From Apostichopus japonicus (taxonomy: Eukaryota > Echinodermata > Holothuroidea > Aspidochirotida > Stichopodidae): 64,000 nt of DNA. The translations under genes were made by a program, and so were the position numbers. A model generated the notes under the pieces. That model searched no databases. It had not been told where the DNA came from and saw nothing but the letters and a program-made list of their open reading frames with translations. Position 1 is the first letter of the stretch. The number at the start of each line of letters is the position of its first letter. Positions 1 to 12,400 of this stretch are shown here, piece after piece. Where the stretch lies: positions 5,136,484 to 5,200,483 of the forward strand of contig NC_092564.1 in assembly GCF_037975245.1 (NCBI RefSeq), given 5' to 3'.

Positions 1-2100
1 ACACAAGTCATCTTTTATTCCACAGTGCATTACGCTTTATAACAACCTTTTCATTCGTTAGGCTCTTTCTTCTCTTGTATATCTGTTTTGGCTTGGGGCT
101 GTGCATTTTCATGTTTGACAATTTTAACTATCTTACTTGTTAACTTTTATTTCTGAACTTTCCTTTATCCTACTTGTAAATTTATCCTTTTACATGTTGT
201 ATTCTTACTCTTTTAAATATGTCCTATTTTGCGAGCATGCAATTTCTCTCTGAGATATAATAATGTTATACTTACTTATCAAGAGGTCACAAAAGTACAC
301 TATTAGACTAGTAAACTTCTATTTGGTAAATATTTTTTAAGTATAGTCACGGTTTCTGAGTGATTCATTGTATGGCTCAAATTTCGGTGATATTTAACCT
401 ATTGTACTACGGAGTCTGCTTGATGATGCCAGAACCCGTGTCGATCAGTTTATTGTTCTACTAAACAAATGCGAGCAAATAACAAGCAACTCCATACATC
501 ACACAATCAGAACAAAGAGACCGCTCGACTGGAACTTACACCTACAACCGTTGTAATAGAACTGCTATGAGTGGTAGGTAGTTCCCCTTTTTAAGCTTTT
601 TTTGTTGAAAATAAACACGTTTGTTCCTTCTTTCTGGTTTACCACTATGAATACATGTTACACGCTTTGCAAACGATTTAGTTTACGCAGTTTATAGCGA
701 GACAGAATTGCACTGAACATGTGGGTTTAATCATAATAATCGAACGATGCAGTCAACATTCAAAATAAGTTGTCTAGATATCATCATTTCTGTGCTTCGT
801 TGTCAAAGCATTGCAAAAACATTTAAGCCATAAATAATAAATTTCATCCAAGGTGTTGCGACAAGCCAGAGAAGTTTTTTTCTTTAATGTTATGATGAAA
901 ATTTGCATACACTATTCTTGTCTTTTATTTTCATTGGTTCCTTCAATGTTTTCCCGGTATATTGGTATCCATCGGTTACCATTTTATCATAAAATCAAGT
1001 AATAAGTAAGAAAGTATTGTTTCATAGATAACTAGTTAAAAGATACCTTAGAAAACCCTCAATTATATAAAGCTAGCAAAAGGTACCGACAAATTACAAA
1101 GGAGGATCGATTTAAAGAATTCGTGAGAATATAAAGGACCGAGGGAAATACTAAATCAAGACTGAAAGCTTGATTTGGGGTGATTTGGTATGATTTGGTA
1201 TGATTTGGAGTGATTTATTGATAGTACGCCTTTCTTATTCCAGAGAATGGAATTGTTAGTGTACCACTTGGATATTATATGTAAATGATCCAATTGATCT
1301 TGAAACCAATGTCACGTATACATCTTAGGCGTGGCTCCGGAAGAGCTTTCATGAACTTAATTTGTATGGAAAACTAAATATAATTGGTCAACTCATATAA
1401 ATTGTCAATTATCAGATTATTGAACAATGAATCAGAGATCAGATGGCGTTATTTTCATCTTGTCTTAGGACAGCCTGTGTGGTAAAGAATTAAAGCCAGA
1501 TAGCACTGTCGATATCAGAAGCGAATCTTAACTTGATGTGCTAAACCAATAGCACCAGCACCGGAGATCAAAGGACACTTAACTGAGGAAAACAAATCTT
1601 CGAACAAGGATCCTTTAGGTCGATTTTTGCAGGCCAAACCGAAATCAGTAAACTAAAAGTGCACTGAAGCGAAAGACTGATACTGGGTCCCGCTCAAGCG
1701 AGGCAGCAGTTTGCGGGATATCCGTATTTTCTCCATCAGTCTCCATCAGTTTGCAGTAACTTCACTCAGCCACACCCTTCATTTTCCCAACAGCCATTAC
1801 AACAACACAAGGCCAAGTCCAAGTCAAAGGGAAAAGTGAACTCACTTCTTCTCACACAATAGCATAAGTAGACTACATATAGCATACACTGTAGAAACAC
1901 ACACACATTTCTAACCCCTCTTGAGCCCCATCTCCCCTTATCTCTCCTTCAACCTGCCTGACTTCCATAAGCACCAACTTTTGGACTTTCACTGGCTCAC
2001 ACCCAAGAATTTCATCTCCATAGCAACAATATTTACAAAGTATAGTTAAAGAGGTATATTATAAAAATAGAAAGTTGCGATATATAGATTGTTCATGGTT
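1..2100. other. Non-coding region, no gene recognised
   Basis: AT-rich sequence without a supportable exon. A short tandem array of TGATTTGGTA units lies at about 1173-1217. Nothing else recognised. Confidence 0.6.
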
Positions 2101-2129
2101 ATAGAAATAGTTTATAAATTTGTTCTCGA

Positions 2130-2262
2130 CAGGAGGTTTGGGAGCTTCATTGGGTCTGGGAAGTGTTATTTCCGGCGATCTGGGAGGTATATTTGCCAAA
2201 AATTTCTTGTACGCTACGCGCGAACCCATGGTCGCGGTCCGCTTAGATAGTATCAGAGAACA
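2130..2262 (+). repeat. Dispersed subterminal module, copy 1
   Basis: Contains GTTATTTCCGGCGATCTGGG, then a TTCTTGTACGC block and a CCGCTTAGATAGT end. The same module recurs at about 11905-12080 (two tandem copies), 13480-13575 and 37085-37180, the last two just inside the right terminal repeats of hAT-like elements. This suggests copy 1 is a truncated piece of such an element. Confidence 0.7.
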
Positions 2263-4043
2263 GTTACACGTCCCCACCATTATCCAAGACTGTTCTGCGC
2301 ACATGCACCAATAAATTAACTGTGTCAGAATTTTCGAAAATACCCTGACCAACATTTTAAAATATACTTCCCTCTACTCTTGCAATTTTTTGACCAGTCT
2401 GTTATGGGTTGAAGGAGGTTTTTCTACATTGGTTGTCCATAGATGAAATTTTGTGCAACATTATGGGTGTGTTTTGAAGTGAATTATTTCACGAGAAATG
2501 TGAATTTTCAAATTCTGAACAAAGGATGGGCTTAACACCTTGAAAAGTGGGCTGATGGGTATTTGTGGGCTGCGACGTAGAATCACCTACAAAAGCAATA
2601 ATCCACAGGAGATGCGATGAGGTCGAACATGATGTGTGACTGTTGACAATCTTCAAAAAGGTTATGGATGAAAAAAAAACTATTGGAAAATATCGAACAA
2701 AAAAAGGACAAATTAGGCTAAAATATGTTAATTGACTTTTATTTATCTTCTCTTTGGGGGGGGGGGGGGGAGGAGGATGTATTCCGAACCTCAAGGACAA
2801 CCATATTGGTACTGAAATGGCATACTGGCATCAAATATAACTGTAACGTACGACCGTCGAGAATGACACCTGGCTGCCATATTTGAAATCCTTAGTAGGA
2901 TAGGCTTAGATACCTCCCGCACTCAGAGCGTGGTTAGGTCTTTTCTACTCTAATTTTAGTTTAAATTTGCGTGGCAGAGCTCTGAGTAATAAAAACAACG
3001 TATTGCAATACTTTTTCCCCAAAAAGCATTTGATTTTGTTTGACCGTTTTGTTGGACCGTTTGAACTGAAATAATAGCATATAGGCCTACATCATATTTC
3101 CCTACATCCTGTGTTTTTTTTGTTTTTTTTTGTGGCGAGTGACGAATTTCTCAATGTTACATTTAATATATTTTCTGCAATTCTAGTTTGTGAGTGTGAG
3201 GGCGTCTTCCGTGAATTGAAGTGTTATAAGTGGAATTTATAAAGTATGGAATTCGAATTTGTAGGCACGAACCCTCCTCTTTATTGAAACTCCTCAAACG
3301 TGAATCCCCTTTCAGGCGAATGAAAAACCCTTTCCCATCTTTATCATTAAAGATGCCCTTTTGTTATTTACAAACTGGCTTTGTGTTGAAAACGTAAAGT
3401 AAATATGTTATTAAAAAGAGCCTCATCCTTTCACTAAGGTTATAACAAAAGTTGTCATTAAAGAGTGTCCCTTTGTTGAAAAACCCTAAAAGACTTTTGT
3501 TTTGTGGTACGGAAAACAATAAGACCCATTTTCTGAAATATCGTTATGCCATCTGCAGTCCTATATATATTTTTTTGGGGGGGGGGGGAGGGCAATCTCA
3601 GCAATTTGAGTTTCTTGATAGCCTTGTGGTTGGGTATTTGATGGATTTTGTGCTCAAGAGTTGGAGATTTTGTACGGTATAGGAAATTTGTTGAGTGGCT
3701 GATTGGTGTTCAATGTTAACTATCATGATATTAATTACTTTTCTCATTTATCTGTGTTTTCTTTTTATTCATTTATGTAATTCTACTTTCTGTGTGGTTT
3801 CCTTCAGATTATTGGGGAATTCTGGTGTCATTTCAGCAAAGTTGACTATAGTGCAAGGTTTCATGATACCGTGTTAAGAACACAAGTAGTAATTACTTAT
3901 GCACGGTTGTGGGACTTGAACAGTAGTTGCTGTACAAGCTATGCGTATCGGCATGGTTGATTTGGTTTTTTTCTGAGTTTGCCGTATTTGCAGCCAAACG
4001 TGATAGGGAAAATCCCGCCGATAGAGGAGACGGTCTAGTTGTT

Positions 4044-4560
<517 letters not shown>

Positions 4561-4667
4561 ACTTGATGGGAATTTGTTATTAATACTTTAGACTGGCGTG
4601 TTTATGTCATAACAATTTACTAGTTGCCGAGATACAAATATCGAGAGAAAAAAAAACTGAATTCATT

Positions 4668-6241
4668 TTTGTGCATTATTGGCATCTGCAATTCTAATAG
4701 TCATTTTATAGTCAAAATAGATTAAAACACACTGAGGAGAAACAATTATTCACGCCTATTTTGAGTTAAACAGATAAGTCCATTAGAACGATCAATAATG
4801 TGTTAGCTCAACCAACACTGAGATTTGAGTAATCCACTAGACAATGTTTCGGCTGCATTGTGCAATGTGTGACTTAAATAATACACACCATCACACAAAT
4901 TATTGGAACAATAAAGAAGAATATAATGGACCCAGCACACTTTATAGTAGATTAGTATTTTAACATTACATCTTAGATTGAGTAGATTATAAGACTGCAG
5001 TAATTGCAGAATACTGTACCATGTAACTAAATATCATGGTGTATCCTTTAAATTAAACGTGATAAATTTTGTCGAACATAAAATGGTGGCACTCACAATT
5101 ATTGGTGACATTGATTTGTTGATGTTGTCCTTGATTTTCTGATTAAACAACGATGATAGCAAACTATCATGTTATGAATGCATAAATATGTGAACAGTAT
5201 CCTTCACTAATTCAATAAAGGAGCCTGTAGAGCCAGTGTAGCTTCTTTCTGAGAAGACTTTTGAGTTTTGAATTAATTTGGAAAACTTATTATATCACTT
5301 TACACTACAGTTACTAGGAAATGAGGAAGCCGCTACTGTTTTTTTTTTTTAAAGTTACTACCAAGTTGGGAGTATTAGGTAATACTCTAATTTGGGATAG
5401 AAAGAGTTTAAATTTATGCGTACATTTTTTCTTTGCAAGTGGAGAATCATCCACAGCTAAAGTGGCTATGCGGATTGACAAGCAAGTGAAGCAAAGTAAA
5501 TACCCTATAGCCTATGCATATTAGACTTAAAAAAAAGTAAAAAGAACCCAATGCCTTAGTAACTTAATTCATCTTGGAGTTGCTCAGCAGATTCGAGGTT
5601 ATTTCACCACTTAAGAACCCATGCCCAGACACAAAAAAGACAAAAGTCTATAACTGAGAATGACCATGCATGCAAATATGCAGTAAATTTTCAAGTTGTC
5701 AGACTAATTTATTTGTTGCAAGGAACTCTATAATTGTGCTGGTAAACTAGAGTAGGAAATGAAAGCAGCTACTTTATTGAGTATAGGCCCCTGTCCCTCA
5801 CGCACCTCACTGCATACTAGACTTACAGTTACAAAATAAATATGCCCATATCAAAAAATGCTCTTGACAGGAATAACCACCAAATTGAGGTAGGCCCTGC
5901 ATGGTGCATAATTTTATAAATCTGGGCCTGGAGCCAGGCTACAGTAGTCCTACTTTTGCTATTGCTTCGCTCATGAGAAGTTGCATTTCTTTCGAGTTTT
6001 ATTTTCTTGTGGGGGAGATCTCCCTACCAAATCCATGTCCATATTACACTGATGTAGGCTAAGGCCTATTCATATTTGCAAAGCTACCGAATCATAACCC
6101 AAACACATATGATACCGCAGACTTCCATACTGATAATGCTTACTAGGCGAATATAAGTAGAAAAGCATAAATAACACTTCAAGAACTGTTCGGCCTAGGC
6201 TAGGCTACAGTTAGTACAGCAGCCTGCACTGCAGTAGCATG
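4668..6241. other. Unique spacer between the two 2.2-kb repeat copies
   Basis: No exon could be supported. The open frame at 5321-5524 has no homology I recognise. Confidence 0.5.
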
Positions 6242-6451
6242 AACAGTGCGAAGTTAGGACACCTAAGCCTTAAAACACCCCAAAACTATATCTCATTGTG
6301 TAAATCACCTGAAACTATACTTGATATGGTTGGGTTATTTTGGAGAAAGAAAATAACTGTAGCTACGTAGTTTTTCGTGCAATTGGCTCTTGCTGTAGGT
6401 TGTCATGGTGAAATCGTGTATTTCTTAGGGGTGTCCGAACTTCGCAGTGTT
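6242..6451. mobile_element. Putative MITE with about 25-bp inverted ends
   Basis: The left end AACAGTGCGAAGTTAGGACA and the right end (reverse complement AACACTGCGAAGTTCGGACA) are inverted matches, continuing to CCTAAG on both sides. The element is about 210 bases, with no coding capacity. No target duplication is evident. Confidence 0.55.
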
Positions 6452-7112
6452 CCAAACTTCGTAATACTGACTATACTACTACTGTACTAGCCTATGCCTC
6501 TCGGTGTATTAGTTGCCTTAGTTTGTCGGCCTAGCTACTCCTAAGTAGGCCTATCTAGCATGATCTATTGAACAATATAGCAAGGAAGCCTACAGTATGC
6601 CAAACACTTCGGCCAGAAACAGTATACTGTAGCCTAAATAGTAAATATATAACGTTAGTCGTTAGCATAATTTGCTGCCTACCTTCTCGTATGATCTGTC
6701 ATGCCAGTAAATGCTCCGCGAAGGAAGCATTGGTCATTTTGTCAATCCCCAATCTCTGTTCCAGTAGATCGTGTTTGGAGACCCAGTCCACGTACGAAGC
6801 ACCAGCTCAAGTACACTTTTCATGCATGCAATTCTCTGTCCCTTTTTCGCTCACTGCTTTTGGCATCGGGACCCACAATAAAGCAACCTGTGCCTTCCAT
6901 CTAAACAGCGCGGCGACGCGACCGCAATATACACGTTACGTGTGTTATGCTACCACTGCATGAAACTGTGCTATACATTACGTATATTTACATACAGGAT
7001 TTACACTGTACAGTGGCAGTATAATACAAATACCGTGTCACGTGAGTAACGGTGTACCAGCGAAACCTATGAAATTGGCCCGCCATCTAAAATTTTCCTA
7101 GCTGAGAGAATA
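6452..7112. other. CpG-containing spacer, no gene assigned
   Basis: A stretch at about 6690-7060 is richer in CG dinucleotides than its surroundings and contains open frames on both strands (for example 6568-6963), none with a domain I recognise. A promoter or transposon fragment is possible. Confidence 0.4.
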
Positions 7113-9325
7113 CCTTTAACTGCGTCTGAATTTTCGAAAATACCCCTGACCAACATTCTTAAACATACTTCCCTCTACTCTTGCAATTTTGACCGGTCTG
7201 TTAGGGGTTGAAGGAAGTTTTTCTTTATTGGTTGTCCATACATGAAATTTTGTGCAACATTATGGGTATGTTTTGGTTTTGAAGTGAATATATTTCTGAA
7301 CAAATTCTGAACAAAGAATGAATTTAAAACCTTGAAAAGTGGGCTGATGGGTATTTGTGGACCGCGACGTAGAATCACCTACAAAAGCAATGATCCACAG
7401 AAGATGCGATGAGGCCGAACATGATGTGTGACTGGTGACAATATTGAAAAAGGTTATGGATGAAACAAAACTATTGGGAACTATTGAAAAATTTAGGCTA
7501 AAATATGTTAATTGACTTTTATTTATTTATCTTCTCTTTTTTTTTGGAGGGGGGGCGGGGATGTATTCCGAACCTCAAGGACAACATAACTGGTACTGAA
7601 ATGGAATACTGACATCAAATATAACTGTAACGGACGACCGTCGAGAATGACACCTGGCTGCCATATTTGAAATCCTTAGTAGGTTAGGCTTAGATAAATC
7701 CTGCACTCAGAGCATGGTTAGGTCTTTTCTACTCTAATTTTACTTTAAATTTGCATGGCAGAGTTCTGAGTAATGAAGACAACGTATTGCAATACTTCCC
7801 CCCCCCCCCCAAATAACGAATTGATTATGTTGGACCGTTTGACCGTTTTGTTGGACCGTTTGAACTGAAATCATAGCATAAAGATCATATATCCCTAAAT
7901 CCTATGTTATGCTTTTGTTTTGTTTTTTTGTGGCGAGTGACAAATTCTCAATGTTACATTAATATATTTTTTGCAATTCTAGTTTGTGAGTATCAGGGCG
8001 TCTTCCGTGAATTGAAGTGTTATAGGTGGAATTTATAAAATATGGAATTTGTAGGCACGAACCCTCCTCTTTATGGAAACTCCTCAAACGTTATCCTTTT
8101 TCATAAATCATGAATCCCCTTTCATGCGAATGAAAAACCCTTTCCCATCTTTATCATTAAAGATGCCCTATTGTTATTTACAAACTGCCTTTGTGTTGAA
8201 AACGTAAAGTAAATAAGTTATTAAAAAGAGCCTCATCCTTTCACTAAGGTTATAACAAAAAGTTGTCATTAAAGAGTGTCCTGTTGTCGAAAAACCCTAT
8301 AACCCTTTTGTGGTACGGAAAACAATGAGGACCATTTTCTGAAATATCGTTATGCCATCTGCAGTCCTATTTTTTTTGGGGGGGGGGGGGGGGCAATCTC
8401 AGCAATTTGAGTTTCTTGATAGCCTTGTGGTTGGGTATTTGATGGATTTTGTGCTCAAGAGAAATTTGTTGGGTGGCTGATTGGTGTTCAATGTTAACTA
8501 TCATGCTATTAATTACTTTTCCTCATCAATATGTGTTTTATTTTTATTCATTTATGTAATCCTACTTTCTGTGTGGGTGCATGCAGATTACTGGGGAATT
8601 TTGGTGTCATTTCAGCAAAGTTGACTATAGTGCAAGGTTTCATGATACCGTGTTACGAACACAAAGTAGTAATTACTGATGCACGGTTGTGGGACTTGAA
8701 CAGTAGTACAAGCTATGAGTATCGGCATGGGTGATTTTTTTTTTCTCGAAGTTTGCCTTATTTGCAGCCAAACGTGATAGGGAAAAATCCCGCCGATAGA
8801 GGAGACGGTCTAGTTGTAAAGGGAATTCTATCGAGATTGTTAACTTAATATGCTACTTCATGAATATCTATTGTCTGATGTGCATAGCTTTAATTGCAAT
8901 CGTACCATATGTTTGCTATCGCTGCTAATGATTGTAAAACGTGTTGTTAATAACGGGGTTTTCCCGACCCCAAAGAGTGTAAGATATTATCGTCAACAAG
9001 TCGACTTGAATAGGACTAATGGGACGTTAGTAATTCGTAAGCCCGGTCTGCTGTAAAGGGAATTCTATGGGCGATTGAAGCTTTACAGGAGTTCCTTTCA
9101 TATGCCAATTTATGAATATATATCGTATCATATATACTTATATGAAGGGGTTTTGCCGTCCCCAAAAAGTGTAAGATATTACTGTAAACAAGTCGGTCTA
9201 TATATATATAGGACTTGATGGGAATTTGCTATTAATACTTTAGACTGGCGTGTTTATGTCATAACAATTTACTAGTTGCCGAGATACAAATATCGAGAGG
9301 AAAACAACACTGAATTTCATTTCTA
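7113..9325 (+). repeat. 2.2-kb dispersed repeat, copy 2
   Basis: Second near-full copy (see 2311-4667). Its right edge falls about 35 bases before the gene A start codon, so it forms the immediate upstream region of gene A. Poly-C (about 7798) and poly-G (about 8378) runs differ in length from copy 1. Confidence 0.85.
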
Positions 9326-9360
9326 CTTTCAACTTGTAGCCTCTAAAAAACAACATAGAC

Positions 9361-9452
9361 ATGAATATTGTAATAGGGTTAATGGTCATGACAGCGACGG
9401 TGGTATTGGGTATGAACGAAGGAGACGAAGGTGTCTGTCAAATGGAGGAAAC
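9361..9452 (+). CDS. Gene A exon 1: start codon, signal peptide, first EMI cysteine
   Basis: The ATG at 9361 is preceded by an in-frame TAG at 9337, so this start is firm. Thirty full codons follow: a short hydrophobic signal peptide ([17 protein letters not shown]) then an acidic linker and Cys26. The exon ends AC|GTAAGT, a strong donor, in phase 2. The sequence before the ATG (TTCAACTTGTAG at about 9328-9339) also looks like an acceptor, so an untranslated upstream exon is possible. A 2.2-kb dispersed repeat ends only about 35 bases upstream. Confidence 0.75.
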
Positions 9453-12400
9453 GTAAGTTATCGGAGATTTCAGTCTCTTTTTTGTTTAAGAGGTTATCAT
9501 TTTATGTCCAAGTTAGGATGAATGGGCATGTATACTTCTTATTGCTACTTCCTCATAAGATGATTCCCACATGCTTCCCGCATGTGACGTTTCCTCTCCT
9601 TATTTGACCTTATTTGATGTATTAGGATAATTTTTTATTGTAAAAGATTTTGGTTATTGTTTTTCGTTCAATTTTAGCAATCATAGTATCTTTGTTATTG
9701 GCATTACAGAACCAGTGACCTCCGTATAGCCAATTAATTGATCCAATTGTTTTTTTTTAATTCTAATTATAATACCACATAATATAAAAATAGAAAACAC
9801 TTTCGCTGCTCCAAAACAACATCAAACACGTCAGATAATTAAGAGGGGTATACGTTTAGAAGACTACAATAACTCTTTTAATTAATTAAATCAATCATAT
9901 TTACAGTTTCTTTTCTTTTTCAAACAGACAATGAAATATGTTAATGAGTATCGAGCATGCATGATAGGTGCGGCAGAAAACCGTTTATATGATGTTTGAA
10001 CCTGTGTTACTATTAATCGACATTTTTAAGGGGTGGGCGGGCGGGTGAGGGAGGGGAGAGGGTCATCGATGAGACGTTTCCATGTTGTATGGTTCTAAGC
10101 AAGAATGCAGCAATCTGATTTCTTTCCACACAAGAAAAATATTCGTATATCATTGCTTGAGTTTTCTTAATAGTTTAAGTTCCATATTTGTTATTAGGGC
10201 AACTGCCATTACCAATCATTATCATTTGTAATTGCTTTTGCGGACATAACCGGTTTATGCTTCGAGTCTCCTTTTGCCTAAATTCGTTGTATAACTGTGT
10301 GATTATACTTTAAAGTCTGCTTACAGCAAGTTGCCTTGCGTAAAGTTTGTCTTTCTCGATAATGCGCTGCACTACAAAATCAGACAATAATAATAATATT
10401 AATATTAAGGTGGCTTATACTGGGCTTCATGTGTTAAAAATAATGATAACGCATTTTGTTTTTAATATTCCTGCTCTTACATGTGATGTATACTAGCAAG
10501 AGAAATAGCCCGATAGGTCAAATCTTTAGGACAGATTCAAATGCATTAAGTAACTCGCACATCAACCTTGATATGAATTGAAGAAAAAAAATATTGTTAG
10601 GCCTACTAAATTTTTTAAATATATAAAATATTGTTACCAATTTTTTTAGAGCGTCATCCTCAGTAGTTGTATTTCTTCTTTTTATTATTATTATTTTGGT
10701 TAATTGGCTACCAAATTGAAGAGAGAAGGTTTTTAATTTGTTTTATTTACGAATACCTGTGCATGCACATTTTGGATAAGTTCTATATAAATAGTATCCA
10801 TGATGGAATTGGATTATGTAAGTTAATGAGAGTGAGGATTATAAAACCGAAAGAAGACCTCTAAGCCATTATAAACTTCAGATTCAGAAGTTGTGAAATG
10901 GTTTTGTATACTTTAAGAAAGAAAAAAAAAACACAGTAAGGTTTTATTAATTTATTAGCACAATCCAAATCTTAGGAAGCTCTCACGCTTCTTTAAATTG
11001 AATACATATTTACAGATTTGTGATGTCAACCACAGTGTCCACTCCAACCAGTTATTCACGGCGTTCAACGTCCTGCTCAATCATCTTCTTCTTACCGTTA
11101 TGCAGCTCATCTTACAGGTGAGTCAGAAAACGCAGAATATATAACGATTGGTCTGTAAAATTAACCGTTTGTACAGTCGTAAGACAACCTGAGCCGACCA
11201 GGGAGTTGTTTTGGAACTCCCTGATCCGATTCATCACTTGACTTTGTACAAGAAATACGATAACATGCAAATACACCTTCCCGCCTAGCACCATAACGTG
11301 TGTACATAATGGAAGTACCAGGTGCGTATCCAGGGGGGGCGTTGGGGGCGCGCGCCCCCCGGGTAAGAAAAAGAGGAGAGAAAAAAAGAGAAGAAAATAG
11401 AAAAAAAGAGGGGGAAAAAAGAGGAGAAGGAGGAGAGGAAGGAAGGGAAAAGAAAAAGAAGAAAGAGAGAAAAGGGAGAAAAGGAGGGAGATAAGAAAAA
11501 CGCCAAGACACCGGGAAGAGAAAGAGGAACAGTGACATTATTACAGCGCTGATCCCTATTATATACACAGGGTATGCTAGTGACGGATCAAGGATTTCGG
11601 AAGAGGCGTGTGCCTCACCCTACCCCTTACACCGACAACTCAATTTTTGACGTTTCCATTTTCCCTCTCTCACTCGTGATCAATATACTATATATGGTCT
11701 ACCATAACGCGCGTGTGTGTATATATGAATTGTAGAATAGTGTTATGAAACCAACTGTGGCTGGTCTCGAACTCGACCGTGTCGTCGGGGAACATTACGC
11801 ATTTCGGGAAGGGGGCGACCGCCCCCCCCCCCTTCAGCATATTTTTTTTATGATATTGTTGGTAATTTCAAAATTGAAAGTGCTCAGATGCAACTTACAA
11901 GGCATGGGAAGTGTCATTTCCAGCGATCTGGGAGGCATTCCCGGCAAAATTTGCTTTTACGCTCTGCGCCAACAAATGGTCCTGGGTAGTGCCATTTCCA
12001 GCGACCTGAGAGGGATTTTCGGCCAAACTTTTCTTGTACGCTTCGCGCCAACTTATGGTGACGCAACACTTAGATACTTTGCCTACAGGCATCACCTCTC
12101 CCTTGGCAAATTCCTCGCTACGCGCCCGGTGTTCGAATTTGTAAAGCAAACAGCAGATATCACATCATATCAGTGAGCATGAAAATGGCGTTCCAGGATG
12201 AACAGCCTCAAAACTGTCCGACTTGCCCGAAAAAATAACCAAAAATTTTCGCGCGCTCCGCGCGCGTTCAACATGTTGATGTCAATATCATATAAGCAAG
12301 CAGCGGTTGTTAGCCTACATTACATGCCATCGTGTACCGTACGGTCCGTCGGGATGATAATGTAAACAACCAAATGTCTTATGCAGACGGAGAAAAAGCA

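Noticed and set aside
6568-6963. 131-codon frame in a CpG-containing region
   Set aside because: Both strands are partly open, but neither gives a recognisable domain or a consistent exon structure.
11161-11568. 135-codon minus-strand frame rich in Phe/Ser/Pro
   Set aside because: It comes from a purine-rich low-complexity block inside the composite hAT-like element.
11697-11745. Possible CRISPR-like or prokaryotic features
   Set aside because: Nothing in the window suggests prokaryotic DNA; repeats are eukaryotic tandem and transposon types.
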